From Nitrososphaerota archaeon (GTDB taxonomy: Archaea; Thermoproteota; Nitrososphaeria; Nitrososphaerales; Nitrosopumilaceae): a stretch of 12,017 bases of DNA. Made by a program: the position numbers and the translations under genes. The number at the start of each line of letters is the position of its first letter. Positions within the stretch are counted from its first letter, which is position 1. Where the stretch lies: contig VHBM01000032.1 in NCBI GenBank assembly GCA_016871975.1, positions 1 to 12,017 on the forward strand, written 5' to 3'. The notes below the pieces were generated by a model. The model saw nothing but the letters and a program-made list of their open reading frames with translations, had not been told where the DNA came from and made no database searches. Shown here in pieces: positions 1-6,415 of this stretch.

Positions 1-87
1 CACAGATACTCTATTTTTGATTCACAAAAAGCCTTTGATCATGCACACAGCGGCGAGAGTGCGATGAAGATAATTATCACAAACTGA
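1..87 (+). CDS. medium-chain (zinc-type) dehydrogenase, C-terminal fragment
   Basis: The first 87 bases read through in one frame to a TGA stop and encode 28 residues. The last stretch (FDSQKAFDHAHSGESAMKII) matches the usual C-terminus of medium-chain alcohol/threonine-type dehydrogenases, where a helix ending in A-x-D-H-A-x-S-G is followed by a short strand (KIIITN) that closes the catalytic domain. The cofactor and catalytic domains lie outside the window, so the substrate cannot be read. It is followed after 46 nt by the LsrF-type aldolase on the same strand. The two may be functionally linked, but a TATA-like box in the gap suggests separate transcription. The family call rests on a short tail only. 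Confidence 0.6.
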   Translation, partial: HRYSIFDSQKAFDHAHSGESAMKIIITN

Positions 88-104
88 GAAAGGCTTAAGA
101 AAGG

Positions 105-112
105 TAAAAATT
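105..112 (+). promoter_or_regulatory. candidate TATA box for the LsrF-type gene
   Basis: TAAAAATT is preceded by a purine-rich GAAAGG (99-104) that resembles a BRE. Its centre is about 25 nt upstream of the ATG at 134, the spacing expected for a leaderless archaeal transcript. No Shine-Dalgarno precedes the ATG. Confidence 0.4.
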
Positions 113-133
113 TCCAATTCACAAAGAAGCAAA

Positions 134-1072
134 ATGGACTGGGGACTAAAAAACAGGCTTGCAAGAATAATCAATCCAATTAATGGCAAAGCTGTAATGC
201 TGGCAGTTGATCATGGATATTTCCTAGGCCCAACAGAATCCCTTGAGGTCCCACGAAAGACAGTAAGACCATTGCTAAAGTATTGTGACTCGTTAATGCT
301 TACAAGAGGAGTTTTGCGAACATCAGTTGATGCAAACTTTCCAGTGCCTATAGTGCTACGAGTGTCTGGTGGAAGCAGCATAATTGGCGAAGACCTCTCA
401 AATGAAAAAATTACAACCAGTGTAAAAGAGGCAATCAGGCTAAACGCAAGCGCGCTAGCAATGTCAATTTTTGTTGGAGCAAAATATGAGCATAACAGTC
501 TTGTTAATCTTGGCAATCTAGTAAATGATGCAGAAGAAGTAGGACTACCAGTTCTTGCAGTCACTGCAGTTGGAAAAGAGCTTGAAAAGCGTGATGCAAG
601 ATATCTCTCATTATCATGTAGAATTGCTGCAGAGTTTGGCGCACACATGGTAAAGACATACTATTGTGAAAACTTTGAAAAAGTTGTAAGTACATGTCCT
701 GTTCCTGTAATTATTGCAGGTGGGCCAAAGCTTGAGGAAAGAAAAGCACTAGAGCTAACATTCAATGCAATAAAGTCAGGTGCTGCAGGAGTTGACATGG
801 GACGAAACATTTGGCAATCAAAATATCCAGTACCAATGATTAGAGCAGTTCGTGCCATAGTTCATGGAAACTCTAACGTTGAACAAGCATACGAATTGTT
901 CAAAAAACTATGTTCTGAAAGACCAGCACCACAAACCACACCTTCACAACAACCAAGACCGCCACAACAAAAACCAACATCACAACCAAAACAAAACACT
1001 CAGCAAAGACCCCAACAAAAGCCACAAAAGCAAGTCCAGCAAAAAATCAAGCCAAAAATCCAGACAAAGTAA
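134..1072 (+). CDS. LsrF/DhnA-type class I aldolase-thiolase with a Pro/Gln/Lys-rich tail
   Basis: The 312-residue protein has a TIM-barrel core (about 1-261) closely resembling E. coli LsrF, the 3-hydroxy-5-phosphonooxypentane-2,4-dione thiolase that ends autoinducer-2 breakdown. Matching blocks, recalled from memory, are the N-terminal DWGLKNRLARI, AVDHGYF with D26-H27, SGGSS (78-82), KTYYCE with K174 as the likely Schiff-base lysine, IAGGPKL (194-200) and the phosphate-binding GVDMGRN (219-225). The DhnA family also includes archaeal ADTH synthase (aromatic amino acid pathway) and archaeal FBP aldolase, so the substrate is uncertain. No other lsr gene is visible. The last 50 residues (263-312) are low complexity: 16 Gln, 11 Pro, 8 Lys, 3 Arg and no acidic residue. 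This tail has no counterpart in LsrF. The gene ends directly against the next, convergent gene. Confidence 0.8.
   Translation: MDWGLKNRLARIINPINGKAVMLAVDHGYFLGPTESLEVPRKTVRPLLKYCDSLMLTRGVLRTSVDANFPVPIVLRVSGGSSIIGEDLSNEKITTSVKEAIRLNASALAMSIFVGAKYEHNSLVNLGNLVNDAEEVGLPVLAVTAVGKELEKRDARYLSLSCRIAAEFGAHMVKTYYCENFEKVVSTCPVPVIIAGGPKLEERKALELTFNAIKSGAAGVDMGRNIWQSKYPVPMIRAVRAIVHGNSNVEQAYELFKKLCSERPAPQTTPSQQPRPPQQKPTSQPKQNTQQRPQQKPQKQVQQKIKPKIQTK
921..1069 (+). repeat. low-complexity A/C-rich coding tract
   Basis: The 3' end of the LsrF-type gene is almost only A and C on the coding strand, with irregular repeats of CCACAACAA/CCAAAACAA type and very few T. It encodes the Pro/Gln/Lys tail. The repeats are imperfect, as expected for a slowly degenerating expanded tract rather than a fresh microsatellite. 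Confidence 0.65.
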
Positions 1073-1477
1073 CTAGTCTTTTATCTTTGATAGATGGATG
1101 TGGACAATCTTCCACGTAGGTCTTTTTACTAAAACAAAGGTTGCCCTTCCATTAATTGAGATGTGCTCGCCTGTGAATGCCTTGTTATCAACTAGCATTC
1201 CTTTCTGATTTAGCTCAAATGCTGCAACTGCAGTATCATCAAAGACACTAATCTTTGGATTTGTAATTTTATAATCATAGTCTGATATGCTAACAAAGCG
1301 CAGCTCTTCAAGCATTACAGTTGTTGCAAAATCTTTTAGATCATATGGAGGAACATCGCTAAAGCTTGAAAAGCTAGAATCGTTTAGCTGAATCTCTTTT
1401 AGTTTTGTCAGGTCCTTTGTTTTTCCTGCATCAAAAAATGTTTCAATAACTTTGATAATCTCTTCTCTATCTGACAA
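1073..1477 (-). CDS. NTF2/SnoaL-like small protein
   Basis: The 134-residue protein has the layout of a SnoaL-like (NTF2-fold) domain. An N-terminal helix pair (about 3-30, EEIIKVIETFFDAGKTKDL) is followed by strands ending in RATFVLVKRP and TWKIVHIHLS (111-130), the typical closing sheet of this fold. No signal peptide or membrane segment is seen. Family members are ketosteroid-isomerase-like enzymes or ligand-binding proteins, and no catalytic Asp/His set can be assigned here. The start is a TTG at 1477. No ATG or GTG lies in frame between it and the upstream stop, and a TATA-like sequence lies about 29 nt upstream. The stop abuts that of the LsrF-type gene, and the gene is divergent from the ilv operon. 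Confidence 0.7.
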   Translation of the reverse strand: MSDREEIIKVIETFFDAGKTKDLTKLKEIQLNDSSFSSFSDVPPYDLKDFATTVMLEELRFVSISDYDYKITNPKISVFDDTAVAAFELNQKGMLVDNKAFTGEHISINGRATFVLVKRPTWKIVHIHLSKIKD

Positions 1478-1502
1478 AGTGACTCTGTCAAGTCTCGCAA
1501 TA

Positions 1503-1510
1503 TTTATAAA
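1503..1510. promoter_or_regulatory. shared TATA-like element between the NTF2-like gene and the ilv operon
   Basis: TTTATAAA reads almost the same on both strands (context AATATTTATAAATTAA). On the minus strand it lies about 29 nt before the TTG start of the NTF2-like gene. On the plus strand it predicts transcription starting at about 1530-1540, where two overlapping ATGs (1530 and 1540) open short reading frames. One element, or two overlapping ones, may serve both directions. Confidence 0.5.
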
Positions 1511-1539
1511 TTAAACACGACCGCATAAGATGGCTGAAT

Positions 1540-1602
1540 ATGGCTAAACAAAACTCAACTAGCACTCTGGGTATTCTATCGCTAGTTGACCTGCTACTGT
1601 AA
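1540..1602 (+). CDS. candidate 20-aa branched-chain amino acid leader peptide
   Basis: ATG at 1540 opens a 20-codon frame ending in TAA at 1600-1602. The peptide is MAKQNSTSTLGILSLVDLLL. Residues 10-20 hold six Leu, one Ile and one Val out of eleven, ending in three Leu codons just before the stop. Three of the six Leu codons are CTG (L10, L18, L20), which I find nowhere in ilvB, ilvN or leuA and once in leuB. The frame starts about 33 nt after the TATA-like box, so it could be leaderless. It sits 45 nt upstream of ilvB, in the same phase but separated by several stops. Composition and place match bacterial ilv/leu leader peptides. Against this, an untranslated spacer could also show unusual codons. 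Translation is an inference. Confidence 0.5.
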   Translation: MAKQNSTSTLGILSLVDLLL

Positions 1603-1619
1603 ACTAGTTAGTCTAGTTT
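1557..1619 (+). promoter_or_regulatory. four-segment inverted-repeat leader (candidate attenuator or operator)
   Basis: Four short segments can pair in alternative ways. Segment 1 is AACTAGC (1557-1563), segment 2 GCTAGTT (1581-1587), segment 3 AAACTAG (1601-1607) and segment 4 CTAGTTT (1613-1619). Pairing 1:2 is a perfect 7 bp. Pairing 2:3 is 6 bp, or 7 bp with a G-U pair. Pairing 3:4 is a perfect 7 bp with a 5-nt loop, and TTTT ends at 1620. Segments 1 and 2 lie inside the leader ORF and segment 3 starts at its stop codon. The stems are AT-rich and weak and the T-run is short. The same repeats could instead be DNA half-sites for a regulator downstream of the promoter. Confidence 0.5.
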
Positions 1620-1647
1620 TCATAATCAAACTCAATAGAATGTGTGA

Positions 1648-3351
1648 ATGGTGAAAAAAAATATGGAAAATATGTCTGGCGCTAGGGCGCTAATGAAGGC
1701 CTTGGAAAAAGAAGGCGTAAAGGAAGTCTTTGGATTACCTGGTGGTGCAAACCTACCGATGTATGATGAGCTTTACAAAAGCAACATACGTCATATTTTG
1801 GTAAGACATGAACAGTCAGCTGCCCACATGGCAGATGGTTTTGGACGGGTTAGCAGAAAGGCAGGTGTATGTTTTGCAACATCAGGTCCTGGGGCAACAA
1901 ATATTGTAACAGGTCTTGCAACAGCGCAAGCTGACTCTTCACCAATGATTGCAGTGACAGGACAGGTTCCTGTAAAAATGATTGGACGTGATGCGTTTCA
2001 AGAAAGCGATATTATTGGAATATCAAACCCTGTTGTAAAATATGCATTTCAGCCACGTGAGGCAGGCGAAATTCCCGAAGTTGTAAAAAAAGGATTTTAC
2101 ATTGCAGAGACTGGCAGACCTGGCGCTGTACTAATTGATGTGCCAAAAGATGTGCAACAAAATGAGGCAGAAATGGTATTTCCAGACGAGGTAAGAATAC
2201 GTGGATATCATCCATGGACAGATCCCGATATTGTAGAAACAGAGCGTGCAATTGAGATGCTCTTGTCTGCACACAAGCCAATTATTTTGGCAGGTGGTGG
2301 CGTGATAATATCTGGAGCATTTTCTGAGCTCCAGTCAATAGCTGAGATGCTAATGATCCCAGTTGTTACTACATTCAAAGGAAAAGGTGCATTTCCAGAA
2401 AACCATGCATTATCACTTGGCCCAATTGGCATGCATGGACATGCAGAGGCAAACAAGCTAATGACAGAGGCTGACTGTGTTCTTGCTATTGGAACAAGAT
2501 TCTCTGACAGATCCGTTGGAACATTTGAAGAGTTTGAAAAGAACTTGAAAATAATCCACATGGATGTAGATCCTGCCGAGATTGGAAAAAACCAGACAAC
2601 CCACGTTGCAGTGGTAGGCGATGTCAAAGCATCACTTAGAATAATGATAAAATTGCTAATGAAAAGAGCACTAAAAAAATCAGATGATAATGTATGGATA
2701 AAACATGTAAACGAAGTTAGAGACTATTGGCGACAAAATCTAAAAATTCATCCAGGTGAGCTAAGTGCTGCAAGAATTTTGCGCAAGCTACGCGAAGTCT
2801 TGCCAAAAGAGGCAATAGTTACAACCGAAGTAGGACAGCACCAGATGTGGGCATCACTATTTTTTGATGTAATTCATCCTGGGACGTTTTTTAGCTCAAC
2901 TGGCCTTGGGACAATGGGCTGGGGATTTCCAGCTGCAATTGGAGCCAAGACTGCAAGACCTGATCTTGCTGTAGTGGATATTGCAGGTGATGGAAGCTTT
3001 AACATGACAGAAAACTCGCTTGCAACATCAGTATTAGAAAATCTACCAGTGATTGTGTTTTTGGTAAACAACTATTCTCTTGGCATGGTAGCCCAGTGGC
3101 AGCGGACATTCTATGAGAGAAGGATGATTGGAGTTGACCAGAAAAATTGTCCAGACTATGTCAAGCTTGCAGAGTCGTATGGTGCACAGGGAATAAGGGC
3201 CCAGTCACTTGATGAGCTTGGTAAAGCCATAAAGGCTGGACTAAAAAGTGATGTTGCTACCGTAATTGATATTCCAATAGACCCAGAAGAAGACGTCTTG
3301 CCGTTTGTGGCCCCTGGAACGCCACTAAAGGACATGATACTACCGTCATAG
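1648..3351 (+). CDS. ilvB: acetohydroxyacid (acetolactate) synthase large subunit
   Basis: This is the catalytic ThDP-dependent subunit that condenses two pyruvates to acetolactate (Val/Leu), or pyruvate with 2-oxobutyrate (Ile). The 567 residues are normal family length. Order: PYR domain with the catalytic Glu in RHEQSAAHMADG (E55) and IGRDAFQESD (112-121); central FAD-type domain (about 190-340, ILAGGGV); PP domain with the ThDP/Mg motif starting GDGS (447) and closing at NN (474-475). LGMVAQWQ (478-485) carries the AHAS-specific Trp (W484). The start is uncertain. ATG 1648 has no clear ribosome site, while ATG 1663 lies 8 nt after GGTGA (1650-1654) and would give a protein 5 residues shorter. 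It is the first structural gene of the operon, its stop overlapping the ilvN start by 1 nt. A candidate attenuator lies upstream. Confidence 0.96.
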   Translation: MVKKNMENMSGARALMKALEKEGVKEVFGLPGGANLPMYDELYKSNIRHILVRHEQSAAHMADGFGRVSRKAGVCFATSGPGATNIVTGLATAQADSSPMIAVTGQVPVKMIGRDAFQESDIIGISNPVVKYAFQPREAGEIPEVVKKGFYIAETGRPGAVLIDVPKDVQQNEAEMVFPDEVRIRGYHPWTDPDIVETERAIEMLLSAHKPIILAGGGVIISGAFSELQSIAEMLMIPVVTTFKGKGAFPENHALSLGPIGMHGHAEANKLMTEADCVLAIGTRFSDRSVGTFEEFEKNLKIIHMDVDPAEIGKNQTTHVAVVGDVKASLRIMIKLLMKRALKKSDDNVWIKHVNEVRDYWRQNLKIHPGELSAARILRKLREVLPKEAIVTTEVGQHQMWASLFFDVIHPGTFFSSTGLGTMGWGFPAAIGAKTARPDLAVVDIAGDGSFNMTENSLATSVLENLPVIVFLVNNYSLGMVAQWQRTFYERRMIGVDQKNCPDYVKLAESYGAQGIRAQSLDELGKAIKAGLKSDVATVIDIPIDPEEDVLPFVAPGTPLKDMILPS

Positions 3352-3842
3352 TGATAGTGATGTGGGCAATATTGTCAATTCTTGTTGAAAACAAGCCAGG
3401 TGTGCTCTTTAAGGTCACAAACATGTTTAGATCACGAAATTTCAACATTGATAGCATCTCTGTAGGGATAACAGAAAATCCAGAATATTCACGCATGACT
3501 ATCACAACATATGGTGATGAAAAGCAAATACAGCAAATAGTAAAGCAACTAGACAAGATGATTGATACTATAGAGGTAAAACGTCTTGATGAGCACAAAA
3601 CAGTATACAGGGAGCTTGTATTGTTTAAGATCAAAGTAAGCAAAGCAGCAGATAGCATGGAGATAAACAAGCTTGCAAATGCATATGGCGCAAAGGTTCA
3701 TGATGCAAAAAAAGAATCAATCATGGTAGAGCTAACCGCAACACCTGACCAGATTTCTGCATTTGAGGAACTAATACGACCATTTGGAATACTAGAAATT
3801 GCAAGAACGGGAATAGCTGCATTACAGAGGACTGGGGCATGA
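3351..3842 (+). CDS. ilvN: acetohydroxyacid synthase small (regulatory) subunit
   Basis: The 163-residue partner of IlvB has an N-terminal ACT domain (about 4-80, starting ILSILVENKPGVLFKV, with FNIDSISVG) that in the family binds valine for feedback inhibition. A C-terminal ALS small-subunit domain follows (about 85-160, with VYRELVLFKI and FGILEIARTGIAAL). Length and layout are those of typical IlvN/IlvH. The chosen start is the GTG that overlaps the ilvB stop by one base (TAGTG). A GTG at 3357 and an ATG at 3360 are close in-frame alternatives that barely alter the product. It overlaps leuA by 4 nt (ATGA), so translation of ilvB, ilvN and leuA is probably coupled. Confidence 0.95.
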   Translation: MIVMWAILSILVENKPGVLFKVTNMFRSRNFNIDSISVGITENPEYSRMTITTYGDEKQIQQIVKQLDKMIDTIEVKRLDEHKTVYRELVLFKIKVSKAADSMEINKLANAYGAKVHDAKKESIMVELTATPDQISAFEELIRPFGILEIARTGIAALQRTGA

Positions 3843-5356
3843 AAGTTAGAATATTTGACACAACACTAAGAGACGGGGAACAGACACCTGGTGTAGCACT
3901 AGCACCTGAGCAAAAGCTACTCATTGCAAAAAAGCTTGATGCGCTAGGTGTTGATGCAATCGAAGCTGGATTTCCTATAATATCTGATGGTGAAAGACAA
4001 GCAGTAAAATTAATTGCAAATGCAAACTTGAATGCAGAGATTTGCGGTCTTGCGCGAACAAGCAAAAAAGATATCGATGCAATAATTGATTCTGATCTAA
4101 GCTATGTCCACACATTTATTGCAACATCTGATATTCATTTACAGTACAAGCTAAAACTTTCAAGGGAGCAAGCATTAGAAAAAGCAATAGAGTCCGTCGA
4201 GTATGCAAAGTCACACGGACTACAAGTCGAGTTTTCTGCAGAGGATGCAACAAGAACTGACCGCGAGTTTCTAAAAAAAGTATATGGTGCAATAGCAAAG
4301 GCAAAAGCAGACAGGGTAAACATCCCAGATACAGTTGGCTATTCCACTCCACAGTATTTTGCTGAAATTACAAAGGATACTGTTGAGGTAACAAAGCTTC
4401 CAGTTAGTGTACACTGTCATAATGACTTTGGATTGGCAGTTGCAAACTCGATTTCAGGATTACAGGCAGGAGCACAATGCGCCCATGTCACAATAAATGG
4501 ATTAGGTGAGCGTGCAGGAAATGCATCACTTGAGGAGCTAGTAATGGCACTCCAGTTCTTGCAGTTTGATAAAAAATGGGAGACAAATATCAACACAAAG
4601 CTACTCTATGAGACATCAAGATTTGTTTCAAATCTTGCAGGAATTGCAGTCCAGCCAAACAAGGCAATAGTTGGCGAAAATGCATTTGGCCACGAGTCAG
4701 GAATCCACACACATGGAATCTTGAGCAATCCGTTAACATACGAGCCTATCAGCCCTGAGCTTGTCGGCAGAACAAGATGGTTACAGGTAGGAAAGCATGC
4801 AGGAGTTCATGGAATGCTCGCAATGCTAGATGATTATGGAGTAAAGCCAAACGAGCAACAAACACGACAGATACTTGATAGAGTCAAGGCAATAGGCGAC
4901 CAGGGAAAACATGTTACTGATGTAGAGTTGCTTTCAATTGCAAGTGAGGTAATGGGCGAGCGCGGACTAAAAAGAATAGTCCAGCTAACAGGATTTTCTG
5001 TATCTACAGGAATTGGCACAATGCCTTATGCATTTGTAAAAATAAACATCGATGGAAAAGACTATTTTGCAACAGACTACGGGGTAGGACCTGTTGATGC
5101 ATCACTTAATGCAATCCAAAAGATAACAGGCAAAATATCCGAAGTCAGAGTAAAAGAGTACAGACTAGATTCTATCTCTGGCGGCTCTGATGCATTGTGT
5201 GAGGTAACAATAAAGCTTGAAGACGCATATGGCAACAAAGTTTCATCAAAGTCAATTGGCGAAGACATTGTAACAACAAGTGTGCAGGCAATGATTGATG
5301 GAATAAACCGAATAATGCTAAAGAAATCACTAAAGGAAAGCAAGGTAGGAAGTTAA
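3839..5356 (+). CDS. leuA: 2-isopropylmalate synthase (or citramalate synthase) family
   Basis: The 505-residue enzyme condenses acetyl-CoA with a 2-oxoacid, 2-oxoisovalerate in leucine synthesis. The N-terminal HMGL-like TIM barrel opens with FDTTLRDGEQTPGV (D7 metal ligand, R11 catalytic). It continues with HCHNDFGLA (H192 and H194 metal ligands) and the signature NGLGERAGNASLEE (220-233). NAFGHESGIHTHGIL (281-295) begins the linker domain. The C-terminal LeuA dimer/allosteric domain runs from about 385 to 498 (YAFVKINIDG, GPVDASLNA). This is the archaeal LeuA subfamily, in which isopropylmalate and citramalate synthases are hard to separate by sequence. The neighbouring leuB fits both. The ATG overlaps the ilvN stop (ATGA), with GAGG (3827-3830) 8 nt upstream as a ribosome site. 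Confidence 0.9.
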   Translation: MKVRIFDTTLRDGEQTPGVALAPEQKLLIAKKLDALGVDAIEAGFPIISDGERQAVKLIANANLNAEICGLARTSKKDIDAIIDSDLSYVHTFIATSDIHLQYKLKLSREQALEKAIESVEYAKSHGLQVEFSAEDATRTDREFLKKVYGAIAKAKADRVNIPDTVGYSTPQYFAEITKDTVEVTKLPVSVHCHNDFGLAVANSISGLQAGAQCAHVTINGLGERAGNASLEELVMALQFLQFDKKWETNINTKLLYETSRFVSNLAGIAVQPNKAIVGENAFGHESGIHTHGILSNPLTYEPISPELVGRTRWLQVGKHAGVHGMLAMLDDYGVKPNEQQTRQILDRVKAIGDQGKHVTDVELLSIASEVMGERGLKRIVQLTGFSVSTGIGTMPYAFVKINIDGKDYFATDYGVGPVDASLNAIQKITGKISEVRVKEYRLDSISGGSDALCEVTIKLEDAYGNKVSSKSIGEDIVTTSVQAMIDGINRIMLKKSLKESKVGS

Positions 5357-5358
5357 TC

Positions 5359-5364
5359 TTTAAA
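5359..5364 (+). promoter_or_regulatory. candidate internal TATA box before leuB
   Basis: TTTAAA, followed by CAAATTAA, lies in the only sizeable gap within the operon (34 nt). Its centre is about 29 nt upstream of the leuB ATG at 5391, the spacing seen for other candidate leaderless genes here. It may allow leuB transcription independent of the upstream leader. Confidence 0.35.
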
Positions 5365-5390
5365 CAAATTAACTATCCTTGGAATGTAAG

Positions 5391-6407
5391 ATGTACCACA
5401 TTTCACTAATAACAGGTGACGGTATTGGCCCTGAGCTATCAGAATCCGCAGTTTCTGTTTTAGAGGCAATTAATGACAAGCTTGGGCTAAAATTATCAGT
5501 AGAGACATTACTTGCTGGCGATTTTGCCCTCAAAAGATTAGGAAAGGCATTGCCTGATGAGACACTCGAGTCTGTAAAAAAATCAGATGCATGTCTTAAA
5601 GCACCAGTAGGGGAAAGCGCTGCAGATGTTATTGTAGTATTGCGAAGAATGCTTGATCTTTATGCAAACATTAGGCCTGCAAAGTCATATCCTAACATGC
5701 CAGCACTAAAAGAAAACATTGATCTTGTCATTGCACGGGAAAATACAGAGGACCTTTACACAGGAAAAGAGTTTGAAATTGAAAACGCTGCAGTGGCAAT
5801 GAGGGTAATCTCAGATGCTGCGTCAAGAAGAATTGCAAAATACGCATTTTTGCTAGCAAAGCAAAGAAACCAGAAAAAAAAGGTAACATGTGTTCACAAG
5901 TCAAATGTAATGCGAAAAACTGATGGAATATTTGCTAAAGCATGTAGCGAGGTTGCAAAAAGCTATCCTGATATCAAATTTGAGCAAATGTATGTTGACG
6001 CGTGTGCGATGAATCTAATCAGGCAGCCTGAAGAGTTTGATGTTATAGTAACTACAAACTTGTTTGGTGATATTCTATCAGATGAGGCAGCTCAGGTAGT
6101 TGGAGGTCTTGGCATGGCACCTGCTGCAAACATTGGAGATAACTTTGCACTCTTTGAGCCAGTACATGGTGCCGCATTTGATATTGCAGGAAAACAGATC
6201 GCAAATCCATCGTCATTTGTATTATCGATTAAGATGATGCTTGACTGGCTTGGCGCAAAAAATAACGACAAAAAGTGCTTTGATGTTGCAAAAAAAGTAG
6301 AGTCTGCAGTCTATGATGTTGTAAAAACTGGTTCGAAAACTAAAGACATTGGTGGAAACAAGACAACTGCAGAGTTTACAGCAGAGATTCTAAGAAAACT
6401 GGTATAA
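5391..6407 (+). CDS. leuB: 3-isopropylmalate dehydrogenase family (IPMDH/homoisocitrate-type)
   Basis: The 338-residue beta-decarboxylating dehydrogenase oxidises 3-isopropylmalate to 2-oxoisocaproate with NAD+ in leucine synthesis. Visible motifs are the N-terminal LITGDGIGPE, the substrate arginines in LRRMLDLYANIRP (84-96), IARENTEDLYTG (115-126), VHKSN with K170, YVDA with D203, and the metal-binding NLFGDILSDEAAQ (D227, D231). HGAAFDIAGKQIANP (259-273) has Asp264 at the position that favours NAD over NADP. The RENTE form is shared by archaeal IPMDH, homoisocitrate and isocitrate dehydrogenases, so specificity rests on the operon context. ATG 5391 was chosen because the protein then starts directly at the first strand. 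A TTG at 5379 would add 4 residues. It converges on the next gene, leaving 8 nt. Confidence 0.88.
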   Translation: MYHISLITGDGIGPELSESAVSVLEAINDKLGLKLSVETLLAGDFALKRLGKALPDETLESVKKSDACLKAPVGESAADVIVVLRRMLDLYANIRPAKSYPNMPALKENIDLVIARENTEDLYTGKEFEIENAAVAMRVISDAASRRIAKYAFLLAKQRNQKKKVTCVHKSNVMRKTDGIFAKACSEVAKSYPDIKFEQMYVDACAMNLIRQPEEFDVIVTTNLFGDILSDEAAQVVGGLGMAPAANIGDNFALFEPVHGAAFDIAGKQIANPSSFVLSIKMMLDWLGAKNNDKKCFDVAKKVESAVYDVVKTGSKTKDIGGNKTTAEFTAEILRKLV

Positions 6408-6415
6408 TCTTAAAA

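Noticed and set aside
864..1076. 70-residue open frame overlapping the end of the LsrF-type gene
   Set aside because: It reads the A/C-rich tail in another frame, giving a His/Asn/Lys-rich low-complexity product. The in-frame tail continues the aldolase without interruption.
1530..1547. Five-codon ORF MAEYG at the predicted ilv transcript start
   Set aside because: Too short to support as a gene. It is mentioned only as a competitor of the leader ORF at 1540.
2208..2627. Antisense open frames within ilvB and similar ones in leuA, aspS and AAG
   Set aside because: They lie opposite strongly conserved coding regions, have no family features and no promoter or ribosome site. They are shadows of codon bias.
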